Positions 7,051 to 14,001 of a stretch of DNA of 15,817 nucleotides are shown in pieces. The stretch comes from CAUZIZ01 sp963579905 (GTDB lineage Bacteria; Acidobacteriota; UBA6911; RPQK01; JAJDTT01), in assembly GCA_963579905.1 (NCBI GenBank), contig CAUZIZ010000130.1:1-15817 (forward strand), written 5' to 3'. Under the pieces are notes generated by a model. That model worked only from the letters and a program-made list of their open reading frames with translations. It was not told the DNA's origin and searched no databases. Made by a program: the position numbers and the translations under genes. Position 1 is the stretch's first letter; each line of letters starts with the position of its first letter.

Positions 7051-7542
7051 ATGACAAGATGGTTTTCATGCCTGGTCATTTTGCTATTGGCCACGATGAC
7101 AGTTGCGCCTAGACAGGCTGCCTCGAGTGGTAAGACAATCAAGTTCAAGTCGCAACATGTCAACGTAGTGACGCGATCCGATCAAGTTGAGGTGGGAGAC
7201 GAACAGGGACACGCGATCTCTCTCTTCGAGGCAAAGGGCCTGGGCCTCCGGCGCGAAGGACCCAGCGAGCCACCCTACAAGATCGAGATCTGGGGAACCG
7301 GGGACTCCCGCGGTGACGGGACTGGAAAGGGCAACGGCTATGGCAAATTCATTTTTGCCGACGGCTCTTCCTACTATGAGCGTTGGACGAGCCAGGCGGC
7401 CGATGGGCATGACGTCGGTACCGCTGTCTATTTCAAGGGAATCGGTCGCTTCGCAGGCATGAAGGGTGGCAGCAAGTTTGACTGCATCTCTCTAGGAGAT
7501 CGCTTCGTCTGCGAAGTGGAAGGGACGATCGAACTTCCCTGA
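7051..7542 (+). CDS. Secreted small beta-rich protein, possibly allene-oxide-cyclase-barrel-like
   Basis: This 163-residue exported protein has a Sec signal peptide (positive MTRW, hydrophobic SCLVILLLATMTV, then APRQAASSG). The mature part is rich in beta strands and glycine turns: KFKSQHVNVV, HAISLFEAKGLGLR, YKIEIWGTGDSRGDGTGKGNG, YGKFIFADGSSYYERW, then GTAVYFKGIGRFAGMKGGSKFDC and VCEVEGTIELP. The alternating strands and the G-x-G-x-F-x-G-x-x-G motif near the C-terminus resemble the allene oxide cyclase/dirigent-type lipocalin-like barrel found in some bacteria, but I cannot prove membership. Two cysteines near the C-terminus could form a disulfide. The frame opens upstream at GTG 7003, but AGGAGGG at 7039-7045 lies 5 nt before ATG 7051, which fixes the start and gives a proper signal peptide. 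No partner gene is evident. Confidence 0.7.
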   Translation: MTRWFSCLVILLLATMTVAPRQAASSGKTIKFKSQHVNVVTRSDQVEVGDEQGHAISLFEAKGLGLRREGPSEPPYKIEIWGTGDSRGDGTGKGNGYGKFIFADGSSYYERWTSQAADGHDVGTAVYFKGIGRFAGMKGGSKFDCISLGDRFVCEVEGTIELP

Positions 7543-8052
7543 CCCGAAACTTCAAGAATTCGTCGCACGTACGAACGTCTGAACGTTGCACGTCTCCTGT
7601 CCTCCGAAGGTGCCGCCAACGGGTGAAGTACCAGCGTGACGAAGCCAAGTCCGACAGAGCCGCAAACGACTTGAGCCGTTAGCAAAATGAGTCCAGGTCC
7701 CGAGGAGAGAGCCGGACAACTCTTCCCCACGCAGTGACGCACAAATCCCCAGTAGCCGGAAGTTTCTTTCTCGAATGGGGCCAGTGCTTCCTGGGGGTGG
7801 GACTAACCTGGAACTTCATTTGGGAACTCGCACCTCTAGGTCGCCCATTAATGCGAAAACTGAGGAAGCCTGAAGCGCGAGCGAGGGGTTGGAGGGCAGC
7901 AAGATGGGTGGACAAAGGGGCCTGAGGCGCGGCAAGCAGCCAAGCCGGAAGGATTCGAAGTGCTCCCCAACCCCTCGCTTGCGCTTCAGGCTTCTATGGC
8001 TCGGGAAATTTCCTTTACGAATAGGGCCGAACATCGCTAGGGGCTCCCTTTC
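7543..8052. other. 510-bp non-coding gap with repeats
   Basis: No open frame here has a ribosome site or recognisable protein pattern. ACGT recurs four times at 7-8-nt spacing (7567-7593). A 28-bp inverted repeat (7865-7994) and a pair of 25-bp degenerate direct repeats (7758-7782 and 8004-8028, 20 of 25 identical) occupy the second half. The kinase promoter must lie here or to its left. Confidence 0.6.
7865..7994. repeat. 28-bp inverted repeat with one mismatch, 74-bp spacer
   Basis: The left arm 7865-7892 (starting GAAGCCTGAAGCGC) and right arm 7967-7994 (ending GCGCTTCAGGCTTC) are reverse complements except at one base. The arms have the GCGAGCGAGGGG / CCCCTCGCTTGCGC character of dispersed intergenic repeats in planctomycete-like and acidobacterial genomes. 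Flanking direct repeats at 7758-7782 and 8004-8028 bracket it, so the whole 7758-8028 block may be one non-autonomous mobile element of about 270 bp. Confidence 0.7.
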
Positions 8053-8562
8053 ATGAAGTCGCGACTTCAGCGCTTATTTGATTGGTTTGGGTCTCCGCGC
8101 ATCCAAGGGGAGCGCGACCAGGCCTGGTATAGATTCCTGATCGTTCTGGCATTTTCGGGCGTGCCCTTCTGGCTGGGCTTTGCAGCTTGGTACTGGTTCG
8201 ATCTCCAATCAGGGATCGGTGCAATACTGACTTTAACGGTGGGTGTGCTGGGGGCATCCACTCTATTCCTTTTGCGCCGAACCGGATCCATCTGCACCAT
8301 CTCGTTCGCTTTAGCTGCCGTGGTCTTTCTCGGGATCGGGGAAATCGCCCTCATCCGGGGTGGTTTTCCCACCGCGGTTTTGGTGTGGAGCATCGTGATT
8401 CCGGTGAGTGCGGCGATGCAGAAGGAGCTTCGCGTCCTGGCTCCAGTCTGGACAGGGCTCTGCCTGCTGGAGTTTGCAATCTTTTATCTCCTGGCCATCA
8501 CCGGTAATGCCCCAGGCGGGGTCGTCCGTCTCAGCGAAACTCAAGCATATACCGAGAGCTAA
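8053..8562 (+). CDS. N-terminal membrane sensor part of a hybrid histidine kinase, ended by an in-frame TAA
   Basis: These 169 residues hold five hydrophobic helices, among them RFLIVLAFSGVPFWLGF, ILTLTVGVLGASTLFLL, ISFALAAVVFLGIGEIAL and GLCLLEFAIFYLLAITG. AGGGG at 8039-8043 precedes the ATG by 9 nt. The frame stops at TAA 8560-8562. Read through that one codon, the same frame continues without a shift into a sixth helix (LVLVGLLLLLLLVSW) and then the kinase core. The natural product is therefore one hybrid kinase, 563 amino acids plus the stopped codon, spanning 8053-9747. On its own this piece is a membrane sensor module without an output. It is most likely the 5' part of a recently broken gene; a true split gene or readthrough is less likely. 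Confidence 0.75.
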   Translation: MKSRLQRLFDWFGSPRIQGERDQAWYRFLIVLAFSGVPFWLGFAAWYWFDLQSGIGAILTLTVGVLGASTLFLLRRTGSICTISFALAAVVFLGIGEIALIRGGFPTAVLVWSIVIPVSAAMQKELRVLAPVWTGLCLLEFAIFYLLAITGNAPGGVVRLSETQAYTES

Positions 8563-8571
8563 CTGGTTCTG

Positions 8572-9747
8572 GTGGGCTTGCTGTTGCTCCTACTGCTAGT
8601 GAGCTGGGCCGCAGCCAGGGTCACAGATCGCTTTGCGACCGAGCGTGATGAATATGAGCGCCTTCTGGTTCAGTCGCAGAGACTCGAGGGCGTGGGGCGA
8701 TTGGCAGGAGGAATTGCTCACGATTTTAACAACCTGCTCATGGTCATGCAGTGCAGCGCCGACATTCTCACTCACAAGTTGCCCTCGGAGCACCCAGGGC
8801 AAGAAGAACTGGGTGATATCCGCAGTTCGATGGAGAAAGCCCAGTCCCTGACTCGTCAACTGCTTCTGATCGGCCGCAAGGACAGCAGCGAGCCCCGCCT
8901 GGTCTCCATCAACCAATCTGTTACCGATCTGGAGAGGATGCGTCATCACCTGTTGGGCAAGGAGATCCAACTGCAGAAGGTAGTGGAGCGCGATCTTCCG
9001 ATGGTCAGGATCGATCCGAAGCAGCTCGACCAGGTGATTCTGAATCTGGTGGTCAATGCCCACGATGCAATGGTCGAGGGCGGTCTCCTGATCCTCAGGA
9101 CCTCGTCGGTGGACGGAAGGGTTCTGCTCGAGGTCGTGGATTCTGGAAATGGAGTCGCACCCGACGTGCTTGACCGGATCTTCGAGCTCTTTTACACCAC
9201 CAAGCGAGAGGGGAGTGGGACCGGTCTGGGTATGTGGATCTGTAAGAGCATCATCAGTGCTGTGGGTGGTGAAATCTTCGTCGATAGTATGCCCGGCAAG
9301 GGGACCACAGTGCGAATCAGCTTGCCGCCAGCAGATCCCGCGAAGAGATTGGCATCCGGAGCAGGGCAAACTTTCTCCCCTAACCGCCATGACACTCGGA
9401 TTATGGTTGTCGATGACGAGGTGGCCTTGCGTCAGCTTGTCGAGTCGGTACTTATCCGGGACGGCTATACCGTTGTTAGTGCGGGGAACACCCGGGAGGC
9501 GATGGAGAGTTTCAGTCGCGCCGGAAGAATCGATCTACTCCTGACCGACGTGATGATGCCGGGAATGTCGGGAAAGGAGCTGGCCAGCGAGCTGCAGGAA
9601 CAGAGGCCCGATCTCAAGGTGATTTTCATGACAGGACAGATGGGGACGGCCGTCGAACGACACGGTCCCCTTGCGCTGGTCGTGCTGGAGAAGCCGTTTA
9701 CGACAAAGCAGCTGTTGCGATGCATCCACCTCGAGCTTAGGATCTGA
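8572..9747 (+). CDS. Histidine kinase core plus receiver domain, in frame with the upstream sensor piece
   Basis: The H-box GRLAGGIAHDFNN has the phosphoacceptor H50 (numbered from GTG 8572). The ATPase shows an N-box (NLVVNAHDAM, N162), G1 (DSGNGV), F-box (FELFYTTK) and G2 (GSGTGLGMW). A C-terminal receiver follows, with acidic pocket D281/D282, phosphoacceptor D326 (LLTDVMMPG), T354 and K374 (LEKPF). This is an NtrB-class hybrid kinase able to pass phosphate from H50 to its own D326; there is no DNA-binding output or HPt domain here. No ribosome site lies before GTG 8572, and the piece would keep only half of the sixth sensor helix, so independent translation is doubtful. All catalytic residues remain, which means decay is recent or the stop is tolerated. 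The cognate partner is not in the window. Confidence 0.82.
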   Translation: MGLLLLLLLVSWAAARVTDRFATERDEYERLLVQSQRLEGVGRLAGGIAHDFNNLLMVMQCSADILTHKLPSEHPGQEELGDIRSSMEKAQSLTRQLLLIGRKDSSEPRLVSINQSVTDLERMRHHLLGKEIQLQKVVERDLPMVRIDPKQLDQVILNLVVNAHDAMVEGGLLILRTSSVDGRVLLEVVDSGNGVAPDVLDRIFELFYTTKREGSGTGLGMWICKSIISAVGGEIFVDSMPGKGTTVRISLPPADPAKRLASGAGQTFSPNRHDTRIMVVDDEVALRQLVESVLIRDGYTVVSAGNTREAMESFSRAGRIDLLLTDVMMPGMSGKELASELQEQRPDLKVIFMTGQMGTAVERHGPLALVVLEKPFTTKQLLRCIHLELRI

Positions 9748-9785
9748 AACAGGCAGGCGGTCGGACTGGATCCAAGGGCAGCACC

Positions 9786-9805
9786 GGGGCCGTCAGCAGC
9801 GCCCC
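9786..9805. terminator. GC-rich hairpin between convergent genes
   Basis: GGGGC (9786-9790) pairs with GCCCC (9801-9805) around a 10-nt loop. It sits in the 66-bp gap where the kinase and the PKD/IPT gene converge. No U-tract follows on either strand, so it is at best a weak or factor-assisted terminator. Confidence 0.25.
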
Positions 9806-9813
9806 TGAATCAC

Positions 9814-10986
9814 TCACTCCAAAGGTTGCACCGGCAGGCTCGTAAATTCCCCTGTTCCCGACCCCAGTTCCAATACCGTAGCCGCAGCCTTCTTCGCATC
9901 GTCTACCTCCACTACCAGGATTCCGTTGAAATCATCGGTATCAGTGCTGCAAAAAATTTCGTCGATAAAGAGGGCCAGATGTCCCCCCGGTGGGAAGTTC
10001 GGGCGACTCGACTGAGCTACCTGTTGGCCTCCGCGTCTAAGCTTGAAACGCAATGAGATGGCTTCCGATTCCGGGTTGTGAATTCCGACCCCGGTATTGA
10101 TCACGCCCAGCTTGCGACGTACCGGCGTTATGAATCCTTCCAGGGGCTTGCTTTCATCGACACCCGCGCTACCCACACCCGAGATTCGGAAGCGGATGAC
10201 TCCCCCCAGATTACGATCGGCTGTTACCACGACGCTTCCGGCCACCAGCTCACCCTGCCCGTCGGTGGAGATGGTGGCGGCACTCAGGGGAGGAATCAAG
10301 AAGGGGACGCTGCTAGCTATCTGGAAGCTGAGTGGACCCGTGATGAGATCATTGTCCTCGTCGTCGCCTGTGGTCGTGGTCCCCACGGGCAAGGGAAGGC
10401 CTCCGTCATCCAAGAAATCGGCCCTGCCAGAAACTGATTCCACAGCCGAGGCATTGGTTAGAACGACGTCGGTGGTGGTTCCATCGCCGTTTCCAAATTG
10501 CGCAAAATACAACCTCTTCTCATGGTTGAAGCCGCCCTGGCCACCGGGTAGCGTGGCTGATCCACCAGCTGTTGACACGGTAATATCCACAGGACCGGGG
10601 GGAAGACCGGGGGGAACCGTAACCAGTATGGTCGAGTCGTCCTGCACCGTGATATCGAGGCCCTGGCTCACATCGAAAAAGACCTCTACGTTTCCCGCTG
10701 CGAATCCGGTTCCGTTGAGCGTGATGTGGTTGCCAGCGGGAGCGCTTCCAGGTGAGCTGGAGAGGATCGTTGGAGCGGGAGGAATAACGGAAACGTCTGT
10801 TGTGTCACAGACCTCCAGCGCCCTGCCGTCATCGGCACAAGGTAGGAAGGTCAGGCTTCCGGCGTCATGGGGGGCTGTGAAGGTTGCGACCGCCGAGGTG
10901 GCATTATTGATCGTGATCTCATTCTCCGGTGTTGCTTCTTCCAGAGTCCAGAGGACGGTCAGCGGATCTTGATCCAAGTCCTCCAC
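9814..10986 (-). CDS. C-terminal part (PKD remainder, IPT/TIG domain, Acidobacteria-type beta module) of an interrupted surface protein
   Basis: The first residues, EDLDQDPLTVLWT, are the second half of a PKD domain whose first half ends the upstream piece. An IPT/TIG domain follows (about 70-150: PTILSSSPGSAPAGNHITLNGTGF and VTVPPGLPPGPVDITV). The C-terminal half opens with LYFAQFGNGDGTTTDVVLTN and has GGVIRFRISGVGSAGV and NTGVGIHNPESEAISLRFKL. It is a beta module that I associate with secreted acidobacterial proteins; the name and role are not established. The first possible start is GTG at 10986 with no ribosome site, in the middle of a PKD strand. It is in the same frame as the upstream piece, separated only by TAG-4 codons-TAG. 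It is best read as the 3' part of one gene (9814-11598), now a probable pseudogene. Confidence 0.75.
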   Translation of the reverse strand: MEDLDQDPLTVLWTLEEATPENEITINNATSAVATFTAPHDAGSLTFLPCADDGRALEVCDTTDVSVIPPAPTILSSSPGSAPAGNHITLNGTGFAAGNVEVFFDVSQGLDITVQDDSTILVTVPPGLPPGPVDITVSTAGGSATLPGGQGGFNHEKRLYFAQFGNGDGTTTDVVLTNASAVESVSGRADFLDDGGLPLPVGTTTTGDDEDNDLITGPLSFQIASSVPFLIPPLSAATISTDGQGELVAGSVVVTADRNLGGVIRFRISGVGSAGVDESKPLEGFITPVRRKLGVINTGVGIHNPESEAISLRFKLRRGGQQVAQSSRPNFPPGGHLALFIDEIFCSTDTDDFNGILVVEVDDAKKAAATVLELGSGTGEFTSLPVQPLE

Positions 10987-11007
10987 CGAGCCCTAGAGTG
11001 TTGCGGT

Positions 11008-11598
11008 CTAACCGAACTCCACGGTTTGATTCGGGCCGGCATCGACCTGGGGAGGTTGGTTGGCGGCAGAGGCGGTGCGGGCGAACCAGATGTCGACGAG
11101 AATGGAATTGCCGTCGCTGAATACGGTGTTCGGGTCGGTCGCGTCGACCCCCAGGCTGACGCGTGCGACCATGACGCGGGCCACGTTGAGAGGTAGGCTA
11201 GCCCACAGAATGATGGTCATTGAGGGACTAGCGCCATTGCAGCCCGTGCAGAGCACCCCCAGCTCCCCCGGGGGGGTGGGGAAGGTTGTCTGAGGATTTT
11301 CCGAGTTTACTTCGCTAGAACCAGGCGCCCACTGAGGGGTCACGCGGTCGCCGATTCTGAAGGAGACTGCATTGATGTCTTGCAGCGGGATCGGATTGCC
11401 TTGGGTCCCGAGCATGCCATTTGGCAGGCCCCAGCGGCCCCCGGCCGGTACTGGATCGATCAGGCCCTGATCGGTCACCACCTTGATGATGGGGCGGGGT
11501 TGGGAGCTAGCGGGAAGACTCAAACCTAAAACTAGCAGAGCAAAAATGGAGCTCTTGAGGCAGAGCCCTGTCAGCTGTAGACGATTCAAGCGGAACAC
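11008..11598 (-). CDS. Signal peptide and N-terminal part of the interrupted PKD/IPT surface protein
   Basis: These 196 residues begin with a Sec signal (basic MFRLNRLQ, hydrophobic IFALLVLGLSLPASS). A domain of about 140 residues that I do not recognise follows (VTDQGLIDPVPAGGRWG to LVDIWFARTASA; two cysteines in CTGC), and then the opening of a PKD domain, NQPPQVDAGPNQTVEFG. The frame stops at TAG (11008-11010), reads T-A-T-L, stops again at TAG (10993-10995), and goes on as GSVEDLDQDPLTVLWT. That is how a PKD domain continues (family pattern: VELG-x-TVTL-x-GS...D.D.DPLTY.W). Both stops thus replace variable PKD positions without any frameshift. The GTG start has only a weak AAGAAG upstream. 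It lies 66 bp after the M14 peptidase gene and may share its transcript. Confidence 0.72.
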   Translation of the reverse strand: MFRLNRLQLTGLCLKSSIFALLVLGLSLPASSQPRPIIKVVTDQGLIDPVPAGGRWGLPNGMLGTQGNPIPLQDINAVSFRIGDRVTPQWAPGSSEVNSENPQTTFPTPPGELGVLCTGCNGASPSMTIILWASLPLNVARVMVARVSLGVDATDPNTVFSDGNSILVDIWFARTASAANQPPQVDAGPNQTVEFG

Positions 11599-11664
11599 GA
11601 TAAAGCTTCTTTCAACTGCAATTGATCCACGTCGAGCGTTGATCGGGGGCTGCTTTAAATCTAT

Positions 11665-13209
11665 CTACTCCTGCCAACCCAGACCGAAGCTGCGCCGCTC
11701 TCCCGGATCGTAGGCACAGGTGATGACGAAGAGATCCTCTTTGAGGCAGCGCTCTGGGGGGATGTTGAGTTGCACATAGGTAAATCCCCTTGCCACCCAG
11801 GTCAAGTATCCGTCGGTCTCAGAGATGGAAACCGGACGACCGTTGAGACGAAGGTCCGTGATCCGGGCCTTGGGATAGGGGATGCGAAGCCGCAGGCCTA
11901 CTCCATGTTCAATCGGTGCTTCCCGCGATCCGGGAACATTGCCTTTTTCCAGATAGAGATGGGCGTCGAAGTGGCCGGGGGCATCCGGCAGATTCTCGAC
12001 GGCCTCTGCGATCGACTTGCCTTCCATTGCGGGATGACTGGCGATCTTGGCGGCGAACTTGGGCATCGCCTTCTCCGAAAGCCATTTCTGAGCAGCGACG
12101 GTAGAGGTAGCGCAGACGTAGAGCACGAAGCCCTCGGTCTGGGGGTTGTTGAAACCGAGGGTGATCTGGTCCTGTTTGTTCCATAACTCGACGCGGCTGC
12201 GCCTGCGCTCTGAGGCATCGCAGCCATAGGCAGTGAGCTGATGGAAGCTGTTCTGCATGATGACCCGGGTGGGGTAGCCAGGATAGTATTCTCCGGGCCA
12301 GATCTCCTGACCGAACTGCAGCAGGCGGCGGTGTCTCAGGTAGCTGCTGCGCTCCCAGACATTCTCATTGGCGAAGCCCAGCGTATGATACTTCGCGTAT
12401 GCATACGTCGCAGCATAGAAAAGAGGTCTTCCCTTCCACAGCTTGGTCCCCAGGTGTTCCATGCTGGGGCCCCAGAAAATCCGCTCCTCGTCTTGCTCCA
12501 GCATGTCAGAAGGATAGCCCTCCACCAGGGCTGCCTCGTCCATCTGGCGAGTGATCTCCTGTTTGTAGGAACGAAGCGCCACGTTCGAGTAGGCGGCCGC
12601 CGAATCCTCTACGTGGATATAGCCGCGGAACTGCATTCCATTCCCGTGATAGTCCGCGTGTACTTCTGGTTGCAACTCATCCATGAGGGTCTGGACCGCC
12701 ACCGCTCCCGGTAGTCGAGCAGGGTCCTTGGGACCTTGCTCGGTCCAATCCTTGTAAGGATCCATTCCCACCGAATTTCTCAGGCTGGCCGAGATGTAGC
12801 CATCGGGATTGACGACTGGGAAGCACACCACAACCTGCCGTCTGAGCGTCTCCCGAGCCTGGGGCGCACCGGATAAAAGCTTCTGCATCAGGTAAAAAAT
12901 ACCGGTTGCTCCGGATCGCTCTCCGCCACAGTGTTGGGCCGTGATGAGCACGTGCTCCTTGTCCTGTGCTGGGGCATCGGGATCCGTCAGCACAGCCGCG
13001 ACCAATGGACGTCCCTGCAGGCTCTTTCCCAGATCTCGAAGTTTCAGGAAACGGGGATGCTCTTTCTCCCACTCCTTCAGTCGCTCCATCAATTGTTCGA
13101 AAGAAGGGTAGATCGGTGGTCCGTAATCCTTGGTCGGGGTACTTCCGGCACTGATCGTGGTCAAACTGAGGGAAAGGAGAAGAAGAGCCCATCTGTTGGA
13201 GTGTTTCAT
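11665..13209 (-). CDS. Secreted M14-type metallopeptidase (zinc carboxypeptidase-like)
   Basis: This exported protein of 514 residues has a signal peptide MKHSNRWALLLLSLSLTTISAG, a peptidase domain from about 30 to 330, and a C-terminal beta-rich region (about 415-514). M14 landmarks are EHVLITAQHCGGERSGATG (H93, E97), NPDG (134-137) with R144 in SLRNSVGMD, and the third zinc ligand H188 in EVHADYHGNG. The first motif is spaced HxxxE instead of the usual HxxE. I could not place the catalytic C-terminal glutamate, so activity is likely but unproven. The frame is open to 13308, but ATG 13209 has AAGGAAG close upstream and begins the signal peptide, so it is the start. The gene lies 40 bp after DUF4126 and 66 bp before the PKD/IPT gene, all co-directional. 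It may cleave amino acids or modifications from peptides or cell-wall fragments. Confidence 0.82.
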   Translation of the reverse strand: MKHSNRWALLLLSLSLTTISAGSTPTKDYGPPIYPSFEQLMERLKEWEKEHPRFLKLRDLGKSLQGRPLVAAVLTDPDAPAQDKEHVLITAQHCGGERSGATGIFYLMQKLLSGAPQARETLRRQVVVCFPVVNPDGYISASLRNSVGMDPYKDWTEQGPKDPARLPGAVAVQTLMDELQPEVHADYHGNGMQFRGYIHVEDSAAAYSNVALRSYKQEITRQMDEAALVEGYPSDMLEQDEERIFWGPSMEHLGTKLWKGRPLFYAATYAYAKYHTLGFANENVWERSSYLRHRRLLQFGQEIWPGEYYPGYPTRVIMQNSFHQLTAYGCDASERRRSRVELWNKQDQITLGFNNPQTEGFVLYVCATSTVAAQKWLSEKAMPKFAAKIASHPAMEGKSIAEAVENLPDAPGHFDAHLYLEKGNVPGSREAPIEHGVGLRLRIPYPKARITDLRLNGRPVSISETDGYLTWVARGFTYVQLNIPPERCLKEDLFVITCAYDPGERRSFGLGWQE

Positions 13210-13249
13210 GCTGAATCTTCCTTCGAGTAGAGACTCCAACCAGGGCAGG

Positions 13250-13834
13250 TTAGCTGGGGCGAAGCAATTGATGGGCCTTCCGGCTGAGATAAAACTTCCT
13301 GACGGCAATGATCAGAAGAAAAATGAGGATCAGGGTAAGGATGGGTGCAATCAAGGCCAAAACCGAGGTAGCGACCGCTCCACCCAGCTCGATCGAAGAA
13401 ACTAGTGGATTTGCGAGGCCACCGGTACTCAGTGTCGACGCCCCGCGCAGGGCGACCGTGGTTGCCTGGACGGTAGCGGCAGCGGCGCCGCCGGCTATCA
13501 CGGCAATGGCCCAGGTGAGCATGGGGCTTGTGTCTGCGACCATTGACGCCGTCGTTGCCGCTCCCGCCACGATTGCCGCAGGTGTAGCGACGGTATCCAT
13601 GAAATTATCCACAACGGGCAGGTAGTAGCACAGAATCTCTAGGACTGTGGCAGTCGCCAGGGCAATCAGAGCTGGGTAGCTGGCCACCCAATCGAAAGCT
13701 GGAGATAGCTCCAGGTGTCCAGACAGAGCGGCGATGCTGATGATCAGAGGTGGAATAAAGACGCGAAATCCACAGGCTGCGCTGAGCCCTACTCCCAGGA
13801 TCAAGCTCAGAATTGTTTCCTCGATTAAAGGCAT
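13250..13834 (-). CDS. DUF4126 family inner-membrane protein
   Basis: This 194-residue protein opens with the DUF4126 hallmark LGVGLSAACGFRVFIPPLIIS. It has four or more hydrophobic segments: residues 8-38, a second around YPALIALATATVLEILCYYL, a glycine/alanine-rich pair around WAIAVIAGGAAAATVQATTVA, and a final helix APILTLILIFLLIIAV. A basic tail follows (RKFYLSRKAHQLLRPS). The hydrophilic VVDNFMDTVATPAA between helices 2 and 3 is also typical. The function of the family is unknown. AGGAAG lies 5 nt before the ATG. It heads a co-directional run with the M14 peptidase and the PKD/IPT gene and is divergent from the propeller protein, with an operator-like dyad 50-70 nt upstream of its start. 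No catalytic residues are evident. Confidence 0.85.
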   Translation of the reverse strand: MPLIEETILSLILGVGLSAACGFRVFIPPLIISIAALSGHLELSPAFDWVASYPALIALATATVLEILCYYLPVVDNFMDTVATPAAIVAGAATTASMVADTSPMLTWAIAVIAGGAAAATVQATTVALRGASTLSTGGLANPLVSSIELGGAVATSVLALIAPILTLILIFLLIIAVRKFYLSRKAHQLLRPS

Positions 13835-13884
13835 TGCGTCTTCCTATTCGCTCCCTGGTACGTCAGGGGAGGCCAGAGGGAGCT

Positions 13885-13905
13885 TTACGGCTTACTTTCC
13901 GTAAG
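13885..13905. promoter_or_regulatory. Operator-like dyad between the DUF4126 and propeller-protein genes
   Basis: Two overlapping dyads occur: TTACGG (13885-13890) with CCGTAA (13899-13904), and CTTAC (13891-13895) with GTAAG (13901-13905) around TTTCC. The site lies 51-71 nt upstream of the DUF4126 start and about 97 nt upstream of the divergent gene, a normal place for a repressor. No regulator gene is in the window to match it. Confidence 0.4.
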
Positions 13906-14001
13906 GATACCATAGGCGCCAGAATGTGCCGCGACGGGGTTCTATCGGTTGCTGGTTGGCAGAGGGACTCTTAGCGGGGGTGCAACCAAGAGGAGCGTGA
14001 T

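Noticed and set aside
7734..7925. Small plus-strand frame of 63 codons in the gap before the kinase
   Set aside because: It runs through the inverted-repeat element, has no ribosome site and an Arg/Trp/Ala-rich tail typical of non-coding GC-rich DNA.
8596..9390. Minus-strand frame of 264 codons opposite the kinase core
   Set aside because: It mirrors a gene with all kinase motifs intact; its translation has no recognisable domain.
10097..10972. Plus-strand frame of 291 codons opposite the PKD/IPT gene
   Set aside because: Low-complexity Ser/Pro/Thr/Val translation typical of the antisense of a Ser/Thr/Gly-rich beta protein; the minus strand has the IPT and PKD signatures.
8560..11010. Global reassignment of TAG or TAA as a sense codon
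   Set aside because: TAG ends the symporter, OmpA-domain, M14 and propeller genes and TAA ends PhyH, the aminotransferase and DUF4126 at family-typical lengths, so both still act as stops in most genes here.
13210..13308. Upstream extension of the M14 peptidase to 13308
   Set aside because: It would overlap DUF4126 and bury the signal peptide; ATG 13209 has a good ribosome site.
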